The notes: generated by a model not told the origin, from the letters alone. DNA of 64,000 bases from Chitinophaga nivalis (GCF_025989125.1 NZ_JAPDNR010000001.1:5196087-5260086), one strand, 5' to 3'; positions 44,957 through 53,359 are shown, numbered from the stretch's first letter. Translations and numbers: made by a program.

Positions 44957-45274
44957 CGTATAAACTATTGGGTTAATGATTGTGCTACCATACAGGTAAA
45001 CGTTTACTATTACAAGCGGGTATTGCTACATCGTGGACAGGTATATTCATTCCCGGGGTTAACCACTGATCAGGGCTGTAAAATAAATACACGCCCCTGA
45101 AACAGGCTGACAGTAATGATCAGGAGAGATTATTCCGTGGTGCGGAGATACGTCAGTAACTAATCTTAATTTGTTGTACTGTCGCAGGACACCTGTCAAT
45201 TCCATTTATACACGTGCCTAATCATCAATCCGGCAGCGAATATTCATTTACAACATTTAAACCTCACGTCACGT
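44957..45274. other. Intergenic region upstream of peptide precursor 2
   Basis: No gene seen. The left part is the lipoprotein 5' region. The right part holds TTAATTTG (45166-45173), close to the -7 consensus, and the repeated leader block of precursor 2. Confidence 0.5.
45177..45274 (+). repeat. Repeated leader region of peptide precursor 2 (copy 2 of 3)
   Basis: TACTGTCGCAGG...ACCTGTCAATTCCA matches the block before precursor 1, again ending at the ATG. The near -7 element TTAATTTG lies just upstream, so the repeat is probably the transcribed leader. Confidence 0.7.
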
Positions 45275-45424
45275 ATGAAAAAGATTGCTTCCAAAAAACT
45301 GCAGCTTTCTAAGATTAAAATTGCCAGCCTTAGCCAACCACAACAAGTGGAAGTAAAAGGTGGTGCTTCTTCCCTTTGCACAAGATATATCAGCTGCGGA
45401 CAACCACCTAGCTGTATCTGTTAA
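45275..45424 (+). CDS. KKLxL-leader Cys-rich peptide precursor 2 (class I lanthipeptide-like)
   Basis: 49 residues, leader MKKIASKKLQLSKIKIASL ending in KGG at residues 28-30, the classic double-glycine cleavage site. The core (residues 31-49) begins ASSLC and ends SCIC, with four Cys spaced C-x5-C-x5-C-x-C exactly as in precursor 1. Leader identity is high while the core residues between Cys differ, as expected for diversified peptides from one biosynthetic system. It is transcribed alone, with its own terminator. No maturation enzyme is nearby. Confidence 0.85.
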   Translation: MKKIASKKLQLSKIKIASLSQPQQVEVKGGASSLCTRYISCGQPPSCIC

Positions 45425-45440
45425 TGCACTGAAATGTATT

Positions 45441-45474
45441 AAAATGCCTGCCAGTGGTCTGGCAGGCATTTTTT
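45441..45474 (+). terminator. Terminator of peptide precursor 2
   Basis: AAAATGCCTGCCAG (45441-45454) pairs with CTGGCAGGCATTTT (45459-45472) with a 4-base loop and T's after it. Confidence 0.92.
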
Positions 45475-45531
45475 AGCAGGTATGCGCTGTTTACGATACA
45501 GCCATCCCGCTGTAACCAATGTTGATTTAAG

Positions 45532-45629
45532 GTGCTGTCACGGGCTACTACCTGTCTATTCCGCTATAATCATGGCCGCTATCCCATTGGCAGTGCCCAT
45601 CTGTTTACCATCTAAATTTCGTGTCAAGT
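45532..45629 (+). repeat. Repeated leader region of peptide precursor 3 (copy 3 of 3, more diverged)
   Basis: GTGCTGTCACGGGC...ACCTGTCTATTCC is a diverged version of the block before precursors 1 and 2, with the same GGCAGTGCC element nearer the gene as in copy 1, ending at the ATG. Confidence 0.65.
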
Positions 45630-45782
45630 ATGAAAAAAATTGCTTCTAAAAAATTGCAGCTGACTACTATTAAAATCGCCAGCCTCACCCAGATAGCACA
45701 ACAGGAAGTAAAGGGTGGCGCCACCCGTATCCTCGAGTGTTCACTCCTCAGTTGCGGGCAACCTGGCAGCTGCCGCTGTTAA
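45630..45782 (+). CDS. KKLxL-leader Cys-rich peptide precursor 3 (class I lanthipeptide-like)
   Basis: 50 residues, leader MKKIASKKLQLTTIKIASL ending in KGG at 28-30. The core (31-50) starts ATRILEC and ends SCRC; its Cys pattern is C-x4-C-x5-C-x-C, one residue shorter in the first gap, with two Arg and one Glu, so it is more charged than the others. Separate leader region and terminator again. It converges with the NTF2-like gene. Confidence 0.85.
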   Translation: MKKIASKKLQLTTIKIASLTQIAQQEVKGGATRILECSLLSCGQPGSCRC

Positions 45783-45799
45783 GAACTGGTATCTTATTC

Positions 45800-45833
45800 A
45801 AAGCGCCTCCCGGTTGTCCGGCAGGTGCTTTTT
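45800..45833 (+). terminator. Terminator of peptide precursor 3
   Basis: AAAGCGCCTCCCGG (45800-45813) pairs, with one mismatch and a G-U pair, with CCGGCAGGTGCTTT (45818-45831), followed by T's. It ends about 33 bases before the stop of the convergent gene. Confidence 0.85.
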
Positions 45834-45865
45834 ATTTCCGGTAAGATGGTGATCTGTCCGGAAGG

Positions 45866-46399
45866 CTATCGTTTGCCCATACCTTTAACGGGCGATGGTT
45901 CCGGCACTACATTTTCCATTTCTATGGAAAACAGCACCGTCGTGATTTTCCATTCACCATTCGCCCGGATCAATGCCCAGCTCTCTTTTCCCCAGTTCTG
46001 CTTTTTCCCGTCCCACCAGAAACTGTAGTCAAACGTGATCGTCGCCACCCGTTCATCTCCCGTCATCACCAGATTATAAAATCGTTCTTCCTGTTGCCGG
46101 CTGTCTTCTATTATTCCCTTGAAAAAGCTACGGGGACTGCTGCTGAAATAATTCTTTTTTGCCTGGCTGTTTTGCTGCTGAAAATGTAAAAAGCTTTTTT
46201 CTTTGTCTACGCCTATCCAAACGACCGGTGCACTATGAAAAAGCTGATAGAAGGTGGTACTGTCTTTGGTTTTGATACTCTTCATAAAATCAGCTACTAC
46301 CCGTTCCAGTTCCTTTCTGGTGGTCTTGTCCGGTTGTTGTGCATAGCCTGCCTGTGCCAGGTCCAGGAGCATTAAAAAAATAAAAATACTGCGTTGCAT
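45866..46399 (-). CDS. Exported NTF2/SnoaL-like protein
   Basis: 177 residues: signal peptide (MQRSIFIFLMLLDLAQAGYAQ, cleaved near residue 21), then an NTF2-like alpha+beta cone: a helix (ELERVVADFMKSIKTKD), VVWIGVDKEK, YNLVMTGDERVATITFDYSFWWDGK and WALIRANGEWKITTVLFSIE. This is the pattern of DUF4440/SnoaL-like periplasmic proteins. No catalytic residues can be assigned, so it may bind a small ligand. Single gene. Confidence 0.75.
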   Translation of the reverse strand: MQRSIFIFLMLLDLAQAGYAQQPDKTTRKELERVVADFMKSIKTKDSTTFYQLFHSAPVVWIGVDKEKSFLHFQQQNSQAKKNYFSSSPRSFFKGIIEDSRQQEERFYNLVMTGDERVATITFDYSFWWDGKKQNWGKESWALIRANGEWKITTVLFSIEMENVVPEPSPVKGMGKR

Positions 46400-46637
46400 A
46401 TTGACTATTGTTGTTTCAAAGATATCCGGGAACTACCATACACGGGGCAGCCAGCAGACAAACAATACTTCGCCGCAGCTATACAGGTATCTATCGCAGA
46501 TAAAAATTATTTTCCGGCACAGGCATCCGATGTTATTTTTTCTCAACGGAAAAAACTTAAATTGACGATTGCAGGTATTTGCTAAAGGCTACCTGCAGTA
46601 AGAGGTACGATTACCAGCACACCAGAACAAACTGCGG

Positions 46638-47195
46638 ATGAAGACATTTGATATCATCACTACAGAAAGACTGCATTTAAGAAAGCTGGATGCAGCCGCT
46701 TATCAGTATATTTTCGCGCTGACAGATGATGCCGTTGTGATGGAATTGCTCGGCCTCAACACGCCTGCTGCCCTAGCGGAAGAGCGGGAAAAGTACCGCC
46801 AGGGATTTACCACTTTCAACAGATCACTGGTACAGTTTCAGCTATTGGATAAACACACCCAGGCAGTCATTGGCTTATGCGGATATCATACCTGGTACCC
46901 CGCCCACTTTCGGGCCGAAATCGGCTATGCCGTCACCGATGAACCATACAAAGGAAAAGGCATCATGTCTGAAGCACTTAAACCTATTATTCAATATGGG
47001 TTTGAGCAGATGGCGTTAAACAGGATTGAAGCCTTTATCGGTCCACAGAACATCGCTTCCCGCAAGCTGGTGGAGAAATTCCATTTTGTGCAGGAAGGAG
47101 AAATGCGGGAGCATTATTGTAAAAACAATATCCTGGAAAATGCTGTTGTTTATTCATTACTCAAAAAAGAATATAGCCAGTTTTACCAGGATTAA
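46638..47195 (+). CDS. GNAT acetyltransferase (RimJ/RimL-like)
   Basis: 185 residues. The opening ITTERLHLRKLDAAAYQYIF and the acetyl-CoA loop (EIGYAVTDEPYKGKGIMSEALKPII, with the variant K-G-K-G-I-M) followed by FGFEQMALNRIEAFIGPQNIASRKLVEKFHF are typical of RimJ/RimL-type N-acetyltransferases. Substrates range from ribosomal protein N-termini to small amines; none can be named here. Monocistronic. Confidence 0.92.
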   Translation: MKTFDIITTERLHLRKLDAAAYQYIFALTDDAVVMELLGLNTPAALAEEREKYRQGFTTFNRSLVQFQLLDKHTQAVIGLCGYHTWYPAHFRAEIGYAVTDEPYKGKGIMSEALKPIIQYGFEQMALNRIEAFIGPQNIASRKLVEKFHFVQEGEMREHYCKNNILENAVVYSLLKKEYSQFYQD

Positions 47196-47279
47196 TAAAC
47201 GCTTGCTGCCGATACCTTTCCTGTAAAGCTTTACCGGCAAATACCTTTCACGTACCTTTATTTTTATAAACCGGAATGC

Positions 47280-48530
47280 ATGCCTTATTCAAATACCGGC
47301 AAAGTTGCCGTACAAAAGCCAGAAAATCTTGCGTTGAAAGTGTATGAACACTTTCATGATATCGGTCTGCAGCGTCCTTCCAAAGCATTGCTGGAGGAAT
47401 TCTTCGACTGTTTGTTTTACGCCAGTCTGGAAAGAGAAGAAGGACAAGAGATCCGCGTAACGGTTACTTATTACAATCCGCGTTCGCAGCCCGCCCGGCA
47501 GGATAAAGAAGACGGCTGGTCCTTTGTACAGCTGGATAAGCCCATTCCATTGAATGTAAGCAGTCTGGTGAAACTGGCCAAGGCGGCTGATCCCTGGAGT
47601 GGTTCCGTAGCGGTTTCCCATATTAATCAAACCCTCAGTATCGTAGGGCTGATCGACCAGGCAGTACACCTGCAGAGTTACCTGAACCTGGAAGAAGAAG
47701 CCCGGCCGGAACAACCCGGCCTGTTTCAGGCTTTTGTTACCGGGATTGGTTCCATTACTGTCATGAGAAACCTGCATGTAATCGCCAGTTTCAAAAAAGG
47801 CACCCTGATTACCGATTACCTGGACGTGCTGTCGAGAAAAGGACAGGTCTTTGAACTGATTACCCGGATAGCGGAAAATACGGCTGTAAAAGTAGCCCGG
47901 AAAATGAAGGAAAACGGCCTGGAAGCAGTGCCTCAACCCGAGCTGGTGGTCAGCTGCCGCGTACTTTATATCCGGAGCCTCAAGCGCATTCTTACCCGTA
48001 TCAAAAACTACGCACACGGCGGCGCCATGCTGATTACACCCGGCCAGACCGACCTGAAAAGGAAATATGGGATCACCTACGACCGGATTACCCAAACCAT
48101 CATCAAAATCATTTATAACAAACAGCTGCCCCCTGAAGAGCAAACCGATATGCAGGCCCTCACCCGCGAATTAAAAGGCGCCATCCGTTTTGTGGCCTCT
48201 CAATCCTGCGTAGATGGCCTCGTATTGCTCGATACCAGCTTTGTTGTAAAGGGGTTTGGCGTGGTCATTGACACCAAAGACGGTCCGGAAAAGGTGTATC
48301 AGTCACTCAATATCAATTTCAATCCGGAGAAAACGGCGATCATTGTACCCAATCATTTCGGTACCCGGCACCGGTCTATGTTCTCCTATTGCTATTATCA
48401 TCCAGGCAGTCTGGGCTTTGTGGTATCGCAGGATGGCGACATTCGTGCCATTACCCGGGTAGGTACCAAAATAGTGATCTGGGAAAACATCCTGATACAG
48501 AAAGGGAAAGCCACCCCGCGGAAAAAATAA
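47280..48530 (+). CDS. DACNV-type protein with DisA-like C-terminal domain
   Basis: 416 residues, cytoplasmic. An N-terminal domain of about 270 residues precedes a C-terminal domain resembling the diadenylate cyclase fold: VDGLVLLD at Asp312 in place of the DGA motif, and GTRHRSM with Arg363-His364-Arg365, the ATP-contact RHR motif, followed by GSLGFVVSQDGDI. This combination fits the DACNV sensor-type proteins described in comparative genomics of nucleotide signalling. The DGA Ala is Leu here, so cyclase activity is uncertain; it may sense rather than make a dinucleotide. Three TACCTTT copies precede it (47212-47258). No nuclease or membrane effector neighbours it. Confidence 0.7.
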   Translation: MPYSNTGKVAVQKPENLALKVYEHFHDIGLQRPSKALLEEFFDCLFYASLEREEGQEIRVTVTYYNPRSQPARQDKEDGWSFVQLDKPIPLNVSSLVKLAKAADPWSGSVAVSHINQTLSIVGLIDQAVHLQSYLNLEEEARPEQPGLFQAFVTGIGSITVMRNLHVIASFKKGTLITDYLDVLSRKGQVFELITRIAENTAVKVARKMKENGLEAVPQPELVVSCRVLYIRSLKRILTRIKNYAHGGAMLITPGQTDLKRKYGITYDRITQTIIKIIYNKQLPPEEQTDMQALTRELKGAIRFVASQSCVDGLVLLDTSFVVKGFGVVIDTKDGPEKVYQSLNINFNPEKTAIIVPNHFGTRHRSMFSYCYYHPGSLGFVVSQDGDIRAITRVGTKIVIWENILIQKGKATPRKK

Positions 48531-48777
48531 TGCCGCGGCAACTGTTATAAGGCTCACAGCAATAGCTGTCAATGGCGTTTTTTATCGCTTCCTATTCACG
48601 GCTATTTTATGCTATACTATAAAATATCCGGTGCTGTCAGCCATGGTTGACAGTACCGGATATTCCGCTATCCTATTATTGTACACATCCTCCTGCTCCT
48701 TCCGGTCTGAAAAAAAATCATCTGTTTCCCGGTGATATTTTCCTCATTTTTGACACTATGATTAAAACCCGACTATT

Positions 48778-49305
48778 ATGCAAACAAACGAGGACCAACG
48801 CCTGGAAGCGCTTTACCGGGAAACCTTTCCTGATGTAGCCCGGATGGTGCATCAACTGGGAGGCGATGCTGCCACAGCGAAAGACCTCTTCCATGATGCG
48901 TTGATCATTTATCTGGAGAAACACCGTCAGCACACCTTACAAATCCGGTTGTCTGCCAAAGCCTATCTGATAGGTATTACCCGCCTGCTCTGGTACAAAC
49001 AGTTCCGCAGCGATTGCCGCCATACGGATCTGGGTCCGCTCGAAGAGCGCCTGACTGTACCGGAAGATTTTTATACGGCTCCTGCGGCCGCAGAAGCTCC
49101 CTTGCTGCGCTATTTAAAAAGCGCCGGTGAAAAATGCCGGCAACTGTTGCAAGCCTTCTATTATGATCAGCTATCCATCCCGGAAATAGCCACCCGCTTT
49201 GGTTATCGCAGCCGTCATTCTGCTACCGTTCAAAAATATAAATGCCTGGAGAAAGTGAGAGAACAGGTAAAAAATACCATCCAACATGAGGCCATCATTA
49301 CGTGA
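48778..49305 (+). CDS. ECF-type RNA polymerase sigma factor
   Basis: 175 residues. Region 2 is visible as LEALYRETFPDVARMVHQLGGD...AKDLFHDALIIYLEKHR, and region 4 as CRQLLQAFYYDQLSIPEIATRFGYRSRHSATVQKYKCLEKVRE, the promoter -35 reader. It lacks an obvious membrane anti-sigma next to it. The next gene overlaps its end by 20 bases and clpP follows two bases later, so all three form one operon. It may direct a protein-quality stress response; this is inferred from the operon. Confidence 0.88.
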   Translation: MQTNEDQRLEALYRETFPDVARMVHQLGGDAATAKDLFHDALIIYLEKHRQHTLQIRLSAKAYLIGITRLLWYKQFRSDCRHTDLGPLEERLTVPEDFYTAPAAAEAPLLRYLKSAGEKCRQLLQAFYYDQLSIPEIATRFGYRSRHSATVQKYKCLEKVREQVKNTIQHEAIIT

Positions 49306-49543
49306 CATACAGGAAACAGACCGGTACCTGCTGCAGGAGATGACAGCAGGCGAACGCCGGGTATATGAAGCCAGGTTGCTGACCATCCCGGATTTGCCGG
49401 AAAAAACCGCCCATCAGTCGCGGGTGCACCAGCTGATTCGCTGGCTGGCACGGCGCGACAAGCGGCGACAACTGGATGCCCTTCATACCCGTTTATTACA
49501 GGATCAGCATTTTGCACATCAATTACAACAAATATTTAAATAG
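49286..49543 (+). CDS. Small helical protein between sigma factor and ClpP genes
   Basis: 85 residues with no signal peptide or membrane helix, rich in Arg, Gln and Leu (LLQEMTAGERRVYEARLLT, IRWLARRDKRRQLDALHTRLLQ). Its start overlaps the sigma gene by 20 bases and its stop lies two bases before the ClpP ATG. The N-terminal part resembles the cytoplasmic anchor of anti-sigma factors only in size and charge. It may be a soluble anti-sigma or adaptor for ClpP, but neither is shown. Confidence 0.7.
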   Translation: MRPSLRDIQETDRYLLQEMTAGERRVYEARLLTIPDLPEKTAHQSRVHQLIRWLARRDKRRQLDALHTRLLQDQHFAHQLQQIFK

Positions 49544-49545
49544 CC

Positions 49546-50193
49546 ATGCCCATTATACCCACAGTTATAGACGGTAGCACCCGAAGCGCCTACGACATTT
49601 ACAGCCTGTTGCTGAAAGAACGTATCATTTTCCTGGGCACCGCTATCGATGAACATTCCGCCAATCTGGTCGTAGCACAGCTATTGTACCTCGACAGCGA
49701 AAACCATCATCCGATCCGGCTGTATATCAGTAGTCCGGGCGGCGTGATCTATGCCGGTTTTGCCATCTATGATACCATGCGGATGCTGAAATCACCGGTT
49801 TCCACAGTAGCCGTAGGTTTCACCGGCAGCTTCGGTACCATGCTGCTAACGGCAGGCGCCCGTGGTCAGCGTTATGCCCTGCCCCATGCTACTATTCACA
49901 TGCACCCGGCTTCCGGCGGCGCCAAAGGCTATACGGAAGATGTGCGCATCGCCTACCACGAACAGGAACGGCTTGAACAACAGATCTTCCTGATGATCGC
50001 TAAAAACACCGGACACACGGTCGCTGAAATTGAAGCCGCTTATCAGCGCGACCGGTTCATGAATGCGCTGGAAGCAAAGGCATTCGGGCTGGTAGACGAA
50101 GTGCTGGGTGATGTACAGGACCTGTTGCTATGGGAACATATCCGTTTTCCCACCGATACCCTCCCCCTATTAAAACAGATTGGTCACTCCTGA
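49546..50193 (+). CDS. clpP: ATP-dependent Clp protease proteolytic subunit, paralogue in a sigma-factor operon
   Basis: 215 residues, a ClpP/crotonase-fold serine peptidase. The triad lines up as Ser95 (FTGSFGT), His120 (HMHPASGG) and Asp169 (YQRDRF), spaced as in Escherichia coli Ser97/His122/Asp171. The usual GQAASMG is altered to GFTGSFG and IHQP to MHPA, so this is a divergent paralogue rather than the housekeeping copy, which normally sits beside tig and clpX. No ClpX or other unfoldase is encoded here. It is the last gene of the sigma operon and may degrade a stress regulator or envelope protein under its control. Confidence 0.9.
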   Translation: MPIIPTVIDGSTRSAYDIYSLLLKERIIFLGTAIDEHSANLVVAQLLYLDSENHHPIRLYISSPGGVIYAGFAIYDTMRMLKSPVSTVAVGFTGSFGTMLLTAGARGQRYALPHATIHMHPASGGAKGYTEDVRIAYHEQERLEQQIFLMIAKNTGHTVAEIEAAYQRDRFMNALEAKAFGLVDEVLGDVQDLLLWEHIRFPTDTLPLLKQIGHS

Positions 50194-50372
50194 CGTATAG
50201 CCGTGGTGGTTTCCATCCAATACCTGTCAATATCTTCTCCACAACTGACTGCTACTGAAAAGTAATTAAGCTGTATCTTCGCGCATCTACTGTCTGGCCA
50301 ACGACCATACACATACCACGCACGAACGAAACAATTTTTAATCACCTGTAAGGAAAAAGAAAAACAGCAGTT

Positions 50373-51167
50373 ATGACGAATCAACCCACATTCAATTTTT
50401 TAACACATAATCAATCTGCCTGGGATAAACAGGCATTGGCGCAACACGAATGGTCCCGGCCCGTGAGCAGCGAGCTGACCACAGCCGCCCGCAATGGTCA
50501 GTGGGAAGTACACCTTACGCCACAACCATTGGATAAATCCTGGCTGGGCAATATTAAAGGGAAACGTATTTTATGCCTGGCCTCTGCCGGCGGACAACAA
50601 GGTCCGATTCTGGCGGCAGCCGGCGCGGAAGTAACCGTGTATGACCTTTCTATCGAACAACTGAATCAGGATAAGATGGTGGCCGAGCGCGATGGACTCA
50701 CCCTGCAAACCGTACAAGGTGATATGACCAATCTGCAGGCATTTGCCCCCGACACATTCGATCTTATTTTCCACCCGATTTCCAACCTCTATGTACCTGA
50801 TGTAAACGGGGTATGGCAGGCCTGCTACCGCGTATTGAAACCCGGCGGTGCGCTGTTGTCCAGCTTCTACAACCCGGTTGTATTTATCGGCGACCGCAAT
50901 CCGGAATATAAAGACCAGGGTATCATCAAACCCCGGTATAAAGTTCCCTACGCGGATGTCAAAGACCTGGAACCGGCGGATATCGAACGGAAAGTAAACG
51001 CCGGAGAAGCCCTGGTATTCGGGCACTCTCTGACGGATTTGATTGGCGGACAAACCAAAGCCGGATTCGTCCTCACAGGATTTTATGAAGATTTTCAGCC
51101 CCGGCCAAGGTTTCTGGTAGATCATTATCTGCCTACTTTCCTGGCTACCCGGGCGGTAAAGTTATAA
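50373..51167 (+). CDS. Class I SAM-dependent methyltransferase
   Basis: 264 residues. The Rossmann SAM site reads ILCLASAGGQQGPILAAAGAEVTVYDLS (motif I plus the acidic tip of strand 2), then FDLIFHPISNLYVPDV and RVLKPGGALLSSFYNP. These are type 11/25 methyltransferase marks; the acceptor is unknown. A purine-rich AAGGAAAAAGAAAAA lies 9-22 bases before the ATG at 50373. A strong hairpin terminator follows. Decayed copies of this gene's last codons occur downstream at 52.2 and 53.4 kb, scars of the lipoprotein duplication. Confidence 0.92.
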   Translation: MTNQPTFNFLTHNQSAWDKQALAQHEWSRPVSSELTTAARNGQWEVHLTPQPLDKSWLGNIKGKRILCLASAGGQQGPILAAAGAEVTVYDLSIEQLNQDKMVAERDGLTLQTVQGDMTNLQAFAPDTFDLIFHPISNLYVPDVNGVWQACYRVLKPGGALLSSFYNPVVFIGDRNPEYKDQGIIKPRYKVPYADVKDLEPADIERKVNAGEALVFGHSLTDLIGGQTKAGFVLTGFYEDFQPRPRFLVDHYLPTFLATRAVKL

Positions 51168-51176
51168 TTACCAGTG

Positions 51177-51208
51177 GTACTACCGGAGAACGCCCCGGTA
51201 GTACTTTT
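51177..51208 (+). terminator. Terminator of the methyltransferase gene, parent of two downstream copies
   Basis: GTACTACCGG (51177-51186) pairs exactly with CCGGTAGTAC (51195-51204), followed by TTTT. The same hairpin recurs at 52258-52285 and 53446-53469. Confidence 0.9.
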
Positions 51209-51425
51209 ACGGCTTGATAGTTTTATTGTGTCATTCCGACACTTCTTACAACTGTCCGTTTCCTCAGACTGTCCCTACCTGCAAACACAAGCGCACCTAT
51301 CATTTTAGGTAAAAAAATATGCCTCCTTTACTGTGTAAAAAATGAACCGCATCTTTTCCTGTTCCTTTTTTTTTAAAATGCCTCTGTTGTTTTTTAAATA
51401 CTTTGCGCGCCCAAATCCAATGATC

Positions 51426-52151
51426 ATGCATCCTATACTGTTCAAGAAAAGTTACCTTGCCATCCTGGCCATCTGTGTCATTATCAGCTGTAAAAAAAGT
51501 GATTCCGAAGCACCTGTATCCGCAGGGCGATATGAAAACGCTTCTACTTTATTCGCGTCACCTGCAGTGATGATTACGGCCGGTGGTAACATTACCGATC
51601 AACATTTCATACAGGCATACCTGGACCGGCATCGTCACACCAATGTTTTTGTTTTTGGCAATACAACGGCAAAGGCGGCCTCCATTCTACTAACCATTGA
51701 GTTTAAAGAAGACCGGCGGGCAAGCATCATTTACCACGGTCCAGCCGGTAACACATATCCTATACCATTCGAGATTATAGGTAAGGCAGGTACCTCCTTT
51801 ATACTGGCCAGCATTGACTCCTTTCAGCGGTATGTCCCCTTACCGGAAAGTATATGTGATCGATATGTCAGGCAAATAACAGCAGTCCAGCTACAACCGG
51901 CCTGTTACGAAATGCCCTCGGTTAACGGGATCAGCTGGGCCTGTAAAGAACGATTTACCATACCGGTAAGCCGGGTAACAGGCGATATGTACATTCCACT
52001 TTTAACCTATGACATCATGTACAGTGATCAGGGTGCATCCTGTTGGCGCGCTACCGGCTTTTATGTAGGTATGCCCAATAAGGGGATAACTGTAACCGGC
52101 CGGGATACTATTGTATATCAGCCAGCCATGATTAAACTAGTCCGGAAGTAA
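51426..52151 (+). CDS. Tandem lipoprotein paralogue 1
   Basis: 241 residues from the ATG at 51426 (51420 is also possible); this start parallels the other two copies and yields MHPILFKKSYLAILAICVIISC with lipobox IISC then KKSD. The mature domain is shared by the three copies: Y-E-(N/T)-(A/G)-S-T-L/I, VMITAGGNITDQHFIQAYLDRH, VFVFGNTTAKA, YVRQITAVQLQPAC, and TIVYQPAMIKLVRK at the end. Four conserved Cys may form disulfides outside. No known family. TTTTAAATACTTTG before it resembles a -7 element. Confidence 0.8.
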   Translation: MHPILFKKSYLAILAICVIISCKKSDSEAPVSAGRYENASTLFASPAVMITAGGNITDQHFIQAYLDRHRHTNVFVFGNTTAKAASILLTIEFKEDRRASIIYHGPAGNTYPIPFEIIGKAGTSFILASIDSFQRYVPLPESICDRYVRQITAVQLQPACYEMPSVNGISWACKERFTIPVSRVTGDMYIPLLTYDIMYSDQGASCWRATGFYVGMPNKGITVTGRDTIVYQPAMIKLVRK

Positions 52152-52257
52152 GCGGATATAAACAATGGCCACACGGTACACGAAGCAGACCATTGCAGAT
52201 AAAATCCACTTTGCTATTTTTCGGACTACGCAGGCGATAAAACGATCATTACAGGCG

Positions 52258-52285
52258 GTACTACCGGAGCTGGCCCCGGTAGTAC
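52258..52285 (+). terminator. Copied terminator hairpin between lipoprotein 1 and lipoprotein 2
   Basis: GTACTACCGG/CCGGTAGTAC is the same 10-bp stem as at 51177, with another loop. It has lost the T tract, so it may now be weak. The preceding 40 bases match the methyltransferase 3' end. Confidence 0.75.
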
Positions 52286-52499
52286 GCTTCTTCCTTGACA
52301 ACTTCACTCCCCGGTCCGGCATGCCCCGGCTCTCCTATTCAAAAAGGTAGCTTTGCCGCTAAACATAATGACAGCTATCATTGTGATAAAACCCTCCGAT
52401 CCCTTTACGACACAACAACCAAACGGGATCTTTTCCTGCATCCTTATTTTCTGCGGTGCTGGTATATTTTAAATATATTGAGTGTACAAACCCAATACC

Positions 52500-53231
52500 A
52501 TGAATAATATACGGTACAAGAAAAGCTATCTTGCCATTATAGTCATCATCATTACTGCCTCCTGTAAAAAAAAGGACCGGGATCCGGAACCACTGCTGCT
52601 GCAGGGGCAATACGAGACCGGCTCCACTATTTCAGTAGCGCCGGCAGTCATGCTGACCACCAACGGTATCATTCACGACCAAGCATTCATACAGGCATAC
52701 CTGACCCGGACTCAGCACATGAATGGTTTTGTATTTGGCAATACAACGGCACCGGCGGATCACATACGATGGGGCGTCGATTTTAAAGCAAACAACCAGG
52801 CAACCGTTACCGCTTATCCGACATCGGGTCCTTCCATTTCCAAACAATATGAAATAACAGACAATACTGGTTCCTCTTTTGTATTGGGTAGTCTCGATTC
52901 TTTATCATTTATGAAACCAGCCTATACATCCATATGTGATCAATATAGCCGGCAACTGGTGATGGCCCACTTCCAGCCCGCCTGTACACCGCTTCCACCG
53001 GGTAGCGAAGTAAAAGAATTGTGTAAAGAAAGAATGGCCATTCCCGTCAACGTGATATCAGGTGAATTGTACATCGCCCTATTAACCCATGATATCACCT
53101 CCCGCAGTGAATCAGCGTCCTGTTGGCGCCAATCCCGGTTTCAGGTGGCTGTTGTCAATAATAGCCTATCTGTAGCGCCTGGGGATACGATTATATACCA
53201 GCCAACCAGGATTAAATTAATCCGGAAGTAA
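52500..53231 (+). CDS. Tandem lipoprotein paralogue 2
   Basis: 243 residues from the ATG at 52500, MNNIRYKKSYLAIIVIIITASC with lipobox ITASC and KKKD after it. It shares with the other copies VMLTTNGIIHDQAFIQAYLTR, GFVFGNTTAPA, QYSRQLVMAHFQPAC, CKERMAIPVNVI and the end IIYQPTRIKLIRK. TTTTAAATATATTGAG (52467-52482) is conserved upstream of copies 2 and 3 and resembles a promoter. The function is unknown; surface-exposed lipoproteins kept in several diverged copies are often antigenic or ligand-specific. Confidence 0.8.
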   Translation: MNNIRYKKSYLAIIVIIITASCKKKDRDPEPLLLQGQYETGSTISVAPAVMLTTNGIIHDQAFIQAYLTRTQHMNGFVFGNTTAPADHIRWGVDFKANNQATVTAYPTSGPSISKQYEITDNTGSSFVLGSLDSLSFMKPAYTSICDQYSRQLVMAHFQPACTPLPPGSEVKELCKERMAIPVNVISGELYIALLTHDITSRSESASCWRQSRFQVAVVNNSLSVAPGDTIIYQPTRIKLIRK

Positions 53232-53299
53232 ACAGGTATTCGTGAAGGAGGTACTTCACGGTATCGGATATACGATTTGATTCATGACAGCGTAAAGCA

Positions 53300-53352
53300 A
53301 ATACCCATTGCTGTTCTAAATCCGGCAGGTTAAATGCCTTTACCTGCAAGAC
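53300..53352 (-). pseudogene. Relic of the small lipoprotein C-terminus (parent at 54495-54878)
   Basis: Read leftward this gives VLQVKAFNLPDLEQQ, matching VLQIRAYNLLDLKRH at the end of the gene at 54495-54878. No start or full frame remains. Confidence 0.6.
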
Positions 53353-53359
53353 CAACCGG

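Noticed and set aside
43672..45629. Repeated blocks as a CRISPR array
   Set aside because: Only three copies, hundreds of bases apart, each directly before a peptide gene; no spacers or Cas genes.
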